In this document: piece after piece, positions 6,869 through 14,620 of the stretch | How the letters are laid out: the number at the start of each line of letters is the position of its first letter | Position numbering within the stretch: position 1 is the stretch's first letter | Virus record (IMG/VR): IMGVR_UViG_3300031198_000003 | Location: 1 to 43,762 of that record | DNA length: 43,762 nt | Origin: a virus | Strand: one strand, 5' to 3' | Position numbers and translations under genes: made by a program | Notes under the pieces: model-generated | The model's database searches: none | What the model was told of the DNA's origin: nothing | The model's input: the letters and a program-made list of their open reading frames with translations, nothing else

Positions 6869-7362
6869 CAGGCCCGCATCTCGGTGGCACTCGGAGGGAA
6901 ATCCCGCATGTCGGTACCACCCGCAGGGAAGCTCTCGCCATCCTGAACCGGCCGGTTCGCGTCGATGTCCCACTCGACCTTCCGGATCTCCAGGTCCCAC
7001 TCGATCTTCCGGATCTCCAGACCTTGCTCCGGCGTCGGCATGGTGTGCTTCTTGACGAACCATGCCATGTCTCGTGGAGCGTCGATCTTCCGCTTGCTGC
7101 CGTCGTCGTAGATCGCGATGAACGAGACCGCGTTGGGGAGGATCTGCAGCTCCGAGACGTACGACCACCGGTTCCACTTGAGCGCGGCGCTCATCTTCCG
7201 AGAATCCATAGGCGTCGCCATGTCCTCGCGAAAGTCGGAGGACTCGATCAAGACCTCCATGCCGTTCCGCAGCTTTGTCCCATCGAACAGGAGATCCTCG
7301 TCGACGGCGTCCATGACGTAGTACTTTTCGACGAACAGGGCGTCCCAGTACTCTTCGGGCAT
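6868..7362 (-). CDS. hypothetical protein with internal tandem repeat (164 aa)
   Basis: This is an acidic soluble protein of unknown function. Near residues 116-134 it contains LEIRKIEWD followed directly by LEIRKVEWD, a nine-codon duplication visible in the DNA at about 6970-7020. The stop overlaps the start of the 24-residue membrane peptide (TGATG), placing it first in a three-gene coupled unit that ends with a lipoprotein. Two hairpins lie between it and the preceding gene, so it is probably expressed by read-through or from an unrecognised promoter. I do not recognise a family. Confidence 0.7.
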   Translation of the reverse strand: MPEEYWDALFVEKYYVMDAVDEDLLFDGTKLRNGMEVLIESSDFREDMATPMDSRKMSAALKWNRWSYVSELQILPNAVSFIAIYDDGSKRKIDAPRDMAWFVKKHTMPTPEQGLEIRKIEWDLEIRKVEWDIDANRPVQDGESFPAGGTDMRDFPPSATEMRA

Positions 7363-7384
7363 TTGCTTCTCCCTACTCGAATTT

Positions 7385-7430
7385 TAGAGGTCCGACACCT
7401 CTAGGAAAGAACAGGTCCCCGCAACCCTGT
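7385..7430 (-). terminator. two adjacent hairpins, terminator-like
   Basis: Minus strand: first ACAGG...CCTGT, then TAGAGGT-GTCGG-ACCTCTA followed by AAATT. The U-run is weak, so this may be an attenuator or RNA processing site between the 114-aa and 164-aa genes. Confidence 0.45.
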
Positions 7431-7451
7431 CCTAACCTACAAATGTTGGAA

Positions 7452-7796
7452 CTAGACGAAGCGATCGGGGCACCAGGCCGGAACCAGGTTCTCATCCTCA
7501 TACACGACCACCGAAACCGGCTCGAAGCTCTCGAGGAACGCCTTCTCCGTGTAGATCTTGTAGCTGGTGCCGACCTGCAGGAGGTAGTCGCCCACGAAGG
7601 CCTTGGTCTGGCGGTCGTTCAACGCCCGGATGACCTGGACGCGAATGAAGCGCGCGCCCTTCTTGTTCGGGTTCTTCGACGGGTTGTGCTGAACCTCGCC
7701 GCCGCACCACTTGACGACCTCGTCGAAGTTGTTGTCGGTGATCTTGACGACGTCGACAGGGAAGGGCTTACGAACGAACTTCTGGATCTCCAGCAT
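7452..7796 (-). CDS. small phage protein, paralogue of the 92-aa gene at 9036
   Basis: This 114-residue protein follows a pattern common in short phage proteins: FVRKPFPVDVVKIT, then a VVKWCGG core, then GDYLLQ and a C-terminal Phe-rich strand. The 92-aa protein at 9036-9314 has the same plan (YRLIPVSIEAAQL, WSGG, GDYVVRS, EFERKYE), so the two are probably paralogues that flank the SSB candidate. The ATG follows the stop of the preceding gene directly (TAGATG) with AGAGAGG upstream. Function unknown. Confidence 0.75.
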   Translation of the reverse strand: MLEIQKFVRKPFPVDVVKITDNNFDEVVKWCGGEVQHNPSKNPNKKGARFIRVQVIRALNDRQTKAFVGDYLLQVGTSYKIYTEKAFLESFEPVSVVVYEDENLVPAWCPDRFV

Positions 7797-8129
7797 CTAA
7801 TGCCTCTCTCGGAACAGAATGCCCTTGTTCTGCATGTCGTTGATCGCGTCGAGCGCCTCGGTCTCGGTCATGCCGTGCTGCATGAGGCATACCCGGACCT
7901 TGAGAAGGGTGTTATCGTCCGAGAAGAACTGGTCCTTGTCGTCACCCATGGCCAACAAGGGCGTCACAACAGCGTTATCACTGAGCTGATCCGGCTCGTA
8001 CTGGGTCAACGACAGAGTAGCTGACTGGTTTTCTCGAACCACCGCTCGGAACCCCTCGATCATCTCTTCGAACAGCGAAGTGGTGATGGCCTCCGATATC
8101 GCCGTGAGAGAGAAGATGTACTCAGTCAC
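7797..8129 (-). CDS. hypothetical protein (110 aa)
   Basis: This is a soluble, acidic, mostly helical protein with no recognised domain. The GTG start at 8129 was chosen because AAGGAGT lies five bases before it and it overlaps the end of the SSB-like gene by eight bases; the longer frame would run deep inside that gene. The N-terminus (VTEYIFSLTAISEAITTSLFEEM) is amphipathic. It lies in the tightly packed replication operon, but its role is unknown. Confidence 0.65.
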   Translation of the reverse strand: MTEYIFSLTAISEAITTSLFEEMIEGFRAVVRENQSATLSLTQYEPDQLSDNAVVTPLLAMGDDKDQFFSDDNTLLKVRVCLMQHGMTETEALDAINDMQNKGILFRERH

Positions 8130-8652
8130 TCCATACTCCTTCGATGGTTCGAGAGTCCTGTTCCGGACCCGCTTCCAGTTCCGGCCGACTGGGTGCTGCG
8201 CCGATCTCGGGAACATCGGCGTACTTCAGCTCGAGGAAGTCCTCCTCGACCGTGAGGAACATCGACTGCAGATACGCCTTGACGCCTGACTTTCCGCCGA
8301 CCGCCCAAGTGTAGGGCCGGATGATCAGGTCGACCTTCTTGATGTCGACGAAGTCGAAAAGCTCGAGCTCCGACTCGGTCAGATGGGTACGACCCTTGGA
8401 AGTGATCATGACCAGCTTCGGCGGGCGAAACTTGAAGCCCACCGAGACCTGGACGTAAGGTTTCTCTGGATCGCCCTCCTCTCGAGACCGGAGGGCCTTG
8501 ATGTTCCAGCCGTCGCGGAGCATGTCCTCAGCGGCGCCCTCGTCGAGGAGAACGCAGAAGTTTCGGTCACCTTCTGCATTGTACTTCCCCTCCTTGCCGG
8601 CGAAGTTCCTGAAGACCAGCTGAGCGTCTTCGATGATGAGCGAACCGCTCAT
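8122..8652 (-). CDS. putative single-stranded DNA-binding protein
   Basis: This 176-residue protein has alternating beta-strands and an acidic C-terminal tail (PELEAGPEQDSRTIEGVWSD), as in many SSBs. The central part (IIEDAQLVFRNFAG, DRNFCVLLD, GWNIKALR, YVQVSVGF, VDLIIRPYTW, GKSGVKAYLQSMF) matches, from memory, a widespread phage family found beside DNA polymerase genes and thought to be an OB-fold SSB. The ATG at 8652 has AAGGAG upstream and overlaps the stop of the 76-aa gene. Family resemblance is good; the ssDNA-binding role is inferred. Confidence 0.55.
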   Translation of the reverse strand: MSGSLIIEDAQLVFRNFAGKEGKYNAEGDRNFCVLLDEGAAEDMLRDGWNIKALRSREEGDPEKPYVQVSVGFKFRPPKLVMITSKGRTHLTESELELFDFVDIKKVDLIIRPYTWAVGGKSGVKAYLQSMFLTVEEDFLELKYADVPEIGAAPSRPELEAGPEQDSRTIEGVWSD

Positions 8653-8879
8653 TTCGTCTCCTTGATCACGCAAGCTTCGGTGTGAGCCAGAGGCTCTCTG
8701 CTTCCGAGATCAATCGGTCCAAGAGACAGAGAGCCTTCAGCCTCCGAGAAACCCAATCGATCAGCCATCTCGTGACTGGTGAAATGGGCTTCCACGGATC
8801 CATTCGATTTTACGATTGCGTTACCGACAATGACGCGTTCGCCATCGACGTACACAACCAGAGGAACGATCTTGTTCAT
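8649..8879 (-). CDS. hypothetical protein (76 aa)
   Basis: This is a small beta-rich soluble protein (IVPLVVYVDGERVIVGNAIV) with no known domain. The ATG at 8879 follows an AAGGG site; the stop overlaps the ATG of the SSB-like gene (ATGA). It is part of the compact replication operon. Function unknown. Confidence 0.65.
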   Translation of the reverse strand: MNKIVPLVVYVDGERVIVGNAIVKSNGSVEAHFTSHEMADRLGFSEAEGSLSLGPIDLGSREPLAHTEACVIKETK

Positions 8880-8880
8880 C

Positions 8881-9036
8881 TTAGCCCTTCTTGGGTTTGA
8901 TTCCCTTGGTGCAGGGCTGAAGGAGATTGTCCATGTGGTGGCACTGGCATGCTCCACAAGTCCAACACCCCCAAGGAACGTCTGAAAAGCTTCGCATGCT
9001 GTGACTCTCGTGAATCCGAGGATCCTTCTCAGCCAT
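8881..9036 (-). CDS. small cysteine-rich, zinc-finger-like protein (51 aa)
   Basis: The sequence WGCWTCGACQCHHMDNLLQPC contains two CxxC-type steps plus His-His and a further Cys, enough for one or two zinc sites. The C-terminus is Lys-rich. The ATG overlaps the stop of the 92-aa gene (TGATG). Such tiny metal-binding proteins in phage replication operons are often DNA-binding accessory factors, but this is only suggestive. Confidence 0.6.
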   Translation of the reverse strand: MAEKDPRIHESHSMRSFSDVPWGCWTCGACQCHHMDNLLQPCTKGIKPKKG

Positions 9037-9314
9037 CAGATGATCTCGTACTTGCGCTCGAACTCCCGGGCCCGCATGACGTCGAACTCGCCGGACAGGG
9101 ATCGAACTACGTAGTCGCCCTCGCTGGCTCGCTTGACGCCTTCGAGAGTAGGAATGTTCATGGCCACGAATCGCTTCGTCGAGTTGACGGGATCGATCTC
9201 CTCGACAATCCTTCCTCCGGACCATACCGAAATGCGCTCCGCAGTATCGACCGAAAGCTGAGCGGCTTCGATCGAGACCGGGATCAACCGGTACCTCTGG
9301 GGAAGTGTGGTCAT
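9036..9314 (-). CDS. small phage protein, paralogue of the 114-aa gene at 7452
   Basis: This 92-residue protein starts MTTLPQRYRLIPVSIEAAQL and continues with W-SGG, EGDYVVRS and a C-terminal EFERKYEII. That plan is shared with the 114-aa protein and with many short phage proteins of unknown function. The ATG at 9314 overlaps the stop of the preceding gene (ATGA), giving coupled translation. Confidence 0.7.
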   Translation of the reverse strand: MTTLPQRYRLIPVSIEAAQLSVDTAERISVWSGGRIVEEIDPVNSTKRFVAMNIPTLEGVKRASEGDYVVRSLSGEFDVMRAREFERKYEII

Positions 9315-9616
9315 TTCAGCGGCCAGTCTCCGTCGCGCACGCACTGGTTGCCGACCTTCAGGTAGGCGTCGATGTACGCCTCCTTCTTGTCACCGTTGTA
9401 CGTGACCTCGTAGTACATCTTGTCGGGCAGGGTGGTGCTAACCAGCGCCTTCCAGTTCTGCAGCGTCTTGCTGAACCAGACGACGTAGGTCATGAATTCG
9501 ACCTTCTCGTCAGTCTTGTCCAGGTGCTCGAGAACGTACGCCGTCACGAGATCCCGCGCCCGCTGCAAGCGGATCATCGCGTCGTCTTCCTGGGCAGCGT
9601 TGAACGTTCGGTCCAT
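9311..9616 (-). CDS. DUF6275-like phage protein
   Basis: This 101-residue protein contains VVWFSKTLQNWKALVSTTLPDKMYYEVTYNGDKKEAYID, split here by words rather than gaps, which I recall as the core of DUF6275, a short family common in Gram-positive phages. The ATG has a clear AAGGAGGA site. It is the gene directly downstream of the replication fusion protein, nine bases away, and so is probably made with it. No biochemical function is known to me. Confidence 0.65.
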   Translation of the reverse strand: MDRTFNAAQEDDAMIRLQRARDLVTAYVLEHLDKTDEKVEFMTYVVWFSKTLQNWKALVSTTLPDKMYYEVTYNGDKKEAYIDAYLKVGNQCVRDGDWPLK

Positions 9617-9625
9617 GGGTCCTCC

Positions 9626-12600
9626 TTAGTTGATGAACTCCTCGAAGTTACCGAACTTCTCGATGGTCTTGATCGCGGTGTCGGCCAGATCCTCGAAGTA
9701 CCTCATGTCGATCGCTTCCGTGGGATAAGCCTCGATGATATTCGCCTCAGCCCACAGATAGCCCTTAGTTCCGGCGACTGCGTAAGACTTTCCGTCCTTG
9801 ACGCGCCAGAGCGTTCCCCCTCCGAAACCCTCTTTCACGGGGACGAATCGTCCGGTGCGGCCGATGAAGCTCATCGACTCCCAATCGGTTTTGTCCTTCG
9901 AGTGCACGAAGTCCAAGTACATAGCCCCCTGAGTGACCTGCTTGGTCTCACACATGTCCTCGAACTCGATAGGGGCCTGACGATTGAGGAGCTTCTTGAA
10001 GACGTACGGATGCTGGAACTGAGCTCCCACCGCAACCCAATGCGGGGTCAAACAGTCCTCTTCCTTGGCGATGTACACCGCGTCGTTGACAAGGCAGAAC
10101 TTGTCGTACGTAGCCTCGTGCTCGAACGTGTACCCGTACTTCTCGCCGAACTGATTGACTTCCTCGATGATCTCTGGCGTTGCGTCAGGAATCTTCACCG
10201 AGTCAGTCTTGATATGGGCGACCGTGAACCCACGCTCCTGCAGGAAATGCTTCAAATCGATCATGAACAAAGCACCACGCTTGGCGACGATGTTGTCCAC
10301 GTTACGGACGTCTCTGAAGGCGTTGTCGAACTTCGCCGAGGTCAATCCGTAAACGATGTTGATGACGATCTTGAGAGCATCCGAAAGGCCGCGAAGGTCA
10401 CTCTCAGTACCGCCAAGATACTTAGCGAGTTTACCTCCAAGGAGATCTTTTGCCTCGTCGTAATGCTTGCCCTTAATTGCCAGGCGGGCAAGTACAAGTT
10501 CTTCGAAGGCTCGAGTGTATGGACCAAAGAGGTCGAGTTGGCGTATACTGGTCGGATGCATAGACGCCACGTCCAGAAGCGCCACATTTGAATACATCCC
10601 CGGTTCAGCGTATACGTATCCGCCTTCGCCGGTTGTCTCGCCTCGATACGTGCTGACACCACGCTCATATACGTACCCCGGGAATTCTTTGCTGAGATCG
10701 GTGTACACGAAGTCTCGCTGGGGATTTTTGTCTCCAGCGAAGATGATCTTGGCAGTGTGCTTCTGGGTCGTGTCGTTGACTGTAAGCCCGCTCAGTTCGG
10801 CGAGAATCTGTCGAGCAACGAAGTCCTGCTTCCGAGCCTCGAACGTGGCTTCGGTGGCGAGAACATCATTGACACAGTACTCCTCGACCTTTTTCCAGAG
10901 CTTCTTGTCAACCGGCTGGTCCCATGGCAGATCGAGCTCGACGTGGGGGATGCCCAACTCGATTTGGAATTTCTTCAGCCCCTGTTTCTTCGAGCTGAAG
11001 TCGTAGATGTCCGTGTAGGAAAGGTTGTAAGCCTCACCAAACATAGACCCTACGTTGCCCTCGATGATCTTCTGCGAAAGCCGGTAGAGCTTCTCGTTGT
11101 CGTAACCGAGATACGCCGCGTACATGATGTGGTTATCATAGCGACGGTTATTGAAGCCAATCAGCTTGAGCTTGAACAAGCCCTCGACTTCTTGTGCGCT
11201 GGGGTTGATCATGCGCACAACGGTTGGACTGCCTTGGTACTTCCAGCAGATGACGAAGAGGTTGGGGTAAACCTCGATGTCGAAGAAGACCAGCGGGTCA
11301 TCCTTGGTTGGAGTCGTGTCGTTCGGATCCTTCTGGCCATATGGGAACGGCTCGAGCCCGGCCATGCAGATCTCGTCTGACTTCCACCGCATCTTCTGCA
11401 CAACCTTGAGGGCCTGCAAAGGCTGATTCGAACTGTTGTTGGCAAACGCCACGATTCGCGATCGCAGATCCGTGACGTCGTAGTTCATCCCCGAGAGATA
11501 TGCATCCTCGAGGATCTTGTAGATGAAGTCGATCGAGGGCTTGGTCCCCGGATGGATCTCCTTGCGAAGGTTTCTAGCGATGAGTTCCCGGAGCCCCCTC
11601 TCGCTCTGGATCGTCGACGCTTCGAGCACCTTCTTCTCCTTGATCGGGAGTCCGCTGTTGATTGTTGCTATCGGTACGTTATTACATCTAGTGAGGCACC
11701 GACGGAGCGAGCTGTCTCCAGCGAAGACTTTGACTTCGATTCCGTCAGAGTAATTCGGATGAAGTTCGGATGGATCTCCGGCGTAAATGTAATGGAGATG
11801 GACTCCAGCGCCGCTTTTGCTAAGCTCGGCATAAGTGGCTGGCCACTCACTAGCCGCTCCCAGATTTCGTTCAAGAGATTTTCCACCGGTGTCGTCCTTG
11901 AGATCGAAATCGATTACGATGTGGTTGTCGGGGAGTTTTACGTAGTGAAGCGTCGATGTGTCGACCTCAGCTAGAGTTGACTTAACGTTAGACCAACGTT
12001 GACTGGGTGTCCCATCATCCTTTGCTCCCTGAGCTGGCTGCTCAGCGTACTCCAGATCAAATATCGACGTGGTTTCGTCCATGACCAACGAGAACGCTTG
12101 TGCGCTGTCATCGATCGGAGACTTAAACGGATGTGCCGTAAAACCGGAGTAGTAGCTCCTGGCAATAACTCCGTCCACTGTAGTTCGGTCATGAAATTCT
12201 TTGAAGTAATTCCGCAGTTCTTCTCTGACCTTGTACTGTGGTAGCGGCCGCTCAATGCCTGTGTCACTGCAGTACTCCTTGTACAGTGCGTAAGCCTGCT
12301 TGAGGGTCGTGCCATCTTGCGTCTTGAACACATCGTAGTTCGACTCTATGAAGTTGAAGAAGATATCCGTCTGCAGCATCATCTCGAGGGGTCGATATGT
12401 GTTGTAGAAGTTCTTCCCCATCTGTCGATAGATCTCGAGGCAGTGGTGTGCAATCGCACCCAGCTCGAAATCTATCTTCGCCATCAACGTGTGATAGTGA
12501 TTCGGAGCCAACTTGACGCCAGTCGGATGGACGTCGATCAGACGCCTGATGATGCCCGACTTGGCGTCTGAGATCTTCACTGGCTGGTTGGTACCCATCA

Positions 12601-13402
12601 ACAAGAGCGCATTGGCTTTGCTCGTGTAGCTGGGCTTGTACTTCTCGTTGAACGTCATCTCTTCGTGAGAGATGAGTGAGTTCAACTTGGTGTTGTCCTC
12701 GATCTTGGACAAATCCCCATCATGTTGGATCGCAACCAGGGGATTGGATTTGAACACTTCAGTTGCAAAAGAGTTCCCGTTCGAGGCCAGTGCCTTCGCT
12801 TCGAACGTTGTCGTATACCCGTCGAACAGTTTCTGGATGATGTTCAGGACAGTTGACTTGCCCGTACCGGCAGGACCGTAGAGGACAAGAAACTTCTGGA
12901 TCTTCTTGGAATCTCCAGAAATGACTGCACCAATAGCCCATTCGATCTTCGCCCTTTCTTCCGGAGCATAGAGAGTCCCGACGAGTTCGTCCCAGGCGCT
13001 GATATCTCCGGAGGATAGGTTATATGGAAGCCGCCGGCTGACGTAGTCCGTCTTCTTGACATTCGTATTTGCGAACGTCAAGGTCTCGTCCAGCTGATGA
13101 CTGTTATCGCTGATTTGACCAATGAACTTACGGAACTGGTTCCAGCCATTGGTGTTGAAGGAACGCATGTATTTCACGTTCGAGGTCAGGCCGCTTTTTT
13201 CAGCGTAATCACGAAGTTCATGGTCCACGAGACGCTGTACATCGTACTCGTCCCTGGACCACAAACCTTGTGATTCATCCCAAATTGCGTAGAATGCCCG
13301 ACCCCGAACCATTAGATCCTTTGACCGACCAACAACGAAGTCGGGATACACCTCGAAGGATCCACCTTTGGCCTCTCGAGTGGAGACCTGGAAGAAATCC
13401 AT
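9626..13402 (-). CDS. SF3 helicase - AEP primase - family B DNA polymerase fusion
   Basis: This 1258-residue protein appears to be a whole replisome core in one chain. The N-terminal third has an SF3/D5-type helicase: Walker A GPAGTGKS (176-183), QHDGDLS, and a GTNQPVKISDAKSGIIRRL sensor/Arg region. Near 494-501 IDFDLKD and near 528-538 SKSGAGVHLHY match motifs I and II of archaeo-eukaryotic primases, followed by an IEVKVF strand. From about residue 700 comes a family B polymerase: exonuclease DIE (Asp708, Glu710), motif A LLDVASMHPTS (Asp944), motif B KIVINIVYG and motif C IKTDSV (Asp1067). In motif C the first Asp of the usual DTD is Lys. The ATG has AAAGGAGGG upstream. Domain calls are strong except the primase, which is moderate. 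Confidence 0.85.
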   Translation of the reverse strand: MDFFQVSTREAKGGSFEVYPDFVVGRSKDLMVRGRAFYAIWDESQGLWSRDEYDVQRLVDHELRDYAEKSGLTSNVKYMRSFNTNGWNQFRKFIGQISDNSHQLDETLTFANTNVKKTDYVSRRLPYNLSSGDISAWDELVGTLYAPEERAKIEWAIGAVISGDSKKIQKFLVLYGPAGTGKSTVLNIIQKLFDGYTTTFEAKALASNGNSFATEVFKSNPLVAIQHDGDLSKIEDNTKLNSLISHEEMTFNEKYKPSYTSKANALLLMGTNQPVKISDAKSGIIRRLIDVHPTGVKLAPNHYHTLMAKIDFELGAIAHHCLEIYRQMGKNFYNTYRPLEMMLQTDIFFNFIESNYDVFKTQDGTTLKQAYALYKEYCSDTGIERPLPQYKVREELRNYFKEFHDRTTVDGVIARSYYSGFTAHPFKSPIDDSAQAFSLVMDETTSIFDLEYAEQPAQGAKDDGTPSQRWSNVKSTLAEVDTSTLHYVKLPDNHIVIDFDLKDDTGGKSLERNLGAASEWPATYAELSKSGAGVHLHYIYAGDPSELHPNYSDGIEVKVFAGDSSLRRCLTRCNNVPIATINSGLPIKEKKVLEASTIQSERGLRELIARNLRKEIHPGTKPSIDFIYKILEDAYLSGMNYDVTDLRSRIVAFANNSSNQPLQALKVVQKMRWKSDEICMAGLEPFPYGQKDPNDTTPTKDDPLVFFDIEVYPNLFVICWKYQGSPTVVRMINPSAQEVEGLFKLKLIGFNNRRYDNHIMYAAYLGYDNEKLYRLSQKIIEGNVGSMFGEAYNLSYTDIYDFSSKKQGLKKFQIELGIPHVELDLPWDQPVDKKLWKKVEEYCVNDVLATEATFEARKQDFVARQILAELSGLTVNDTTQKHTAKIIFAGDKNPQRDFVYTDLSKEFPGYVYERGVSTYRGETTGEGGYVYAEPGMYSNVALLDVASMHPTSIRQLDLFGPYTRAFEELVLARLAIKGKHYDEAKDLLGGKLAKYLGGTESDLRGLSDALKIVINIVYGLTSAKFDNAFRDVRNVDNIVAKRGALFMIDLKHFLQERGFTVAHIKTDSVKIPDATPEIIEEVNQFGEKYGYTFEHEATYDKFCLVNDAVYIAKEEDCLTPHWVAVGAQFQHPYVFKKLLNRQAPIEFEDMCETKQVTQGAMYLDFVHSKDKTDWESMSFIGRTGRFVPVKEGFGGGTLWRVKDGKSYAVAGTKGYLWAEANIIEAYPTEAIDMRYFEDLADTAIKTIEKFGNFEEFIN

Positions 13403-13418
13403 CTACCCTCCTTTCTTG

Positions 13419-13949
13419 CTAGTAGTCGCGTTCCAGGAGGTATGCGCTCAGTTGGTACCAGATCTCGACTTGTCGTTGATCTTTTTGAGGGTCCTTGAGC
13501 GGGAACAGGCCTCCTGTTCCATCGGGCGAATAGGTCCGCCAGATAACCTGATCTAGGCAGTCATCAACTCTTTTTTTGGGAAGTGGCTTGTTGTCGGTGC
13601 ATCGGTTCAAGCCGAGGTTCCTGATGAGCTGCCAAAACCAGGTCTGTGGTCGACCTTCCGCTTCGAAGGCCAGACGTCGAGATACACCGATCAGCATCTC
13701 GAGCATCGAGCACCCGAACATCGCCCAATCTTTCCCGCCAACATGGATGTTCATGTTGTCGAAGAATTCGATTCTTAGGTCTCGGCCATCCTCTGCTCGG
13801 TTATCATCATTGGGCACCACCCAGATGAACTCTTTTTTGTAGAGCGCACGTAGCAGATCCCAGTACGTCTTTGATGGGTTTGTTTCTTCAACCGAACTGA
13901 CCTGACCGTAGAGCCACGTGAAATATGTCTCATCAAGTGGCTCAGTCAT
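13419..13949 (-). CDS. conserved phage protein near replication genes (176 aa)
   Basis: This soluble protein is rich in Trp and Tyr, with the landmarks YFTWLYGQV, ENRAEDG-like NRAEDGRDL, a helical SMLEMLIGVSRRL, TWFWQLIRNLGL, GTGGLFPL and VEIWYQL. From memory, these landmarks recur in a widespread phage family of unknown function. Its ATG overlaps the stop of the upstream membrane protein gene (TGATG), and the fusion polymerase gene follows 16 bases later. A replication accessory role is possible from position only. Confidence 0.7.
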   Translation of the reverse strand: MTEPLDETYFTWLYGQVSSVEETNPSKTYWDLLRALYKKEFIWVVPNDDNRAEDGRDLRIEFFDNMNIHVGGKDWAMFGCSMLEMLIGVSRRLAFEAEGRPQTWFWQLIRNLGLNRCTDNKPLPKKRVDDCLDQVIWRTYSPDGTGGLFPLKDPQKDQRQVEIWYQLSAYLLERDY

Positions 13950-14620
13950 CAGAGTCCCGCGACTTCCTTGGCGTACTCTCCGGTGCTCTGGAGGATCTCG
14001 AAGTCACGCTCGAGAACATCGTTCCGAACGTATACGACGTTCTTGTCCCCCGAACGATAACCGAATCGGAGGCAATTCAATCCGACCGTCCTGTCGACGT
14101 TCTCGACGACCATGTCCTGTTGGTCCGCGAGAACTTCGTCGCCGGCGTAGTACGTCAGAGTGTCCTGTGTGTACTCCGGCTCGTTCTGCAGGAACTCTTC
14201 CTTGCTGATGATGTACGGAGCCTCTTCGGTCCGGTTTCGTACTTCGGACTCCACGTCGACGTCTTGATCCGCTTGCTGGAAGACGTTCGCGATGACCTCC
14301 TCCACAGAGGGCTTGTTCACCACGCCAGGGTGGTACTTGTTCACGCCCTGGTAGCTCCGCAAGGCCTCGACGGCTTCGTCTATGATCGGCGCAGGAGCGA
14401 AAACGCCGATCAACTTCTCAGCTGCTGCAGCCGGCGTCTCGAACTCGCCCTTTTTGTGTAGGGCGCTGTAGAAGGTCTTGGCCTCGGCGATCTCTCGCTT
14501 CGTCATCTCCTCGTACCGCTTCTCGAGCTTCTTCTGCGCGAAGAAATAGCCCGCGGCAGCACCAGCAGCCAACGACACAACGGAAGACACGCCGACGACC
14601 ACAGCTGGACGGTTCATCAT
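13949..14620 (-). CDS. membrane-anchored phage protein (223 aa)
   Basis: An N-terminal transmembrane segment (about residues 7-28, with Gly/Ala-rich small-residue packing) is followed by a charged coiled-coil stretch (QKKLEKRYEEMTKREIAEAK) and a soluble acidic domain. A single-pass protein with its bulk in the cytoplasm is likely. ATGA overlap joins it to the DUF6353-like gene before it. With that gene and its neighbours it forms a membrane protein set beside the replication genes. Function unknown. Confidence 0.7.
   Translation of the reverse strand: MMNRPAVVVGVSSVVSLAAGAAAGYFFAQKKLEKRYEEMTKREIAEAKTFYSALHKKGEFETPAAAAEKLIGVFAPAPIIDEAVEALRSYQGVNKYHPGVVNKPSVEEVIANVFQQADQDVDVESEVRNRTEEAPYIISKEEFLQNEPEYTQDTLTYYAGDEVLADQQDMVVENVDRTVGLNCLRFGYRSGDKNVVYVRNDVLERDFEILQSTGEYAKEVAGL

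Noticed and set aside
6794-7177. 127-codon frame beginning MEPVVVRLG
   Set aside because: Only its last 24 codons look real (membrane peptide with coupled start); the rest overlaps the 164-aa gene and is Arg-rich noise.
9305-10591. 428-codon open frame on the plus strand
   Set aside because: It lies opposite the polymerase part of the replication fusion and reads as Val/Leu/Asp/Arg-biased sequence with no motif; it is a shadow.
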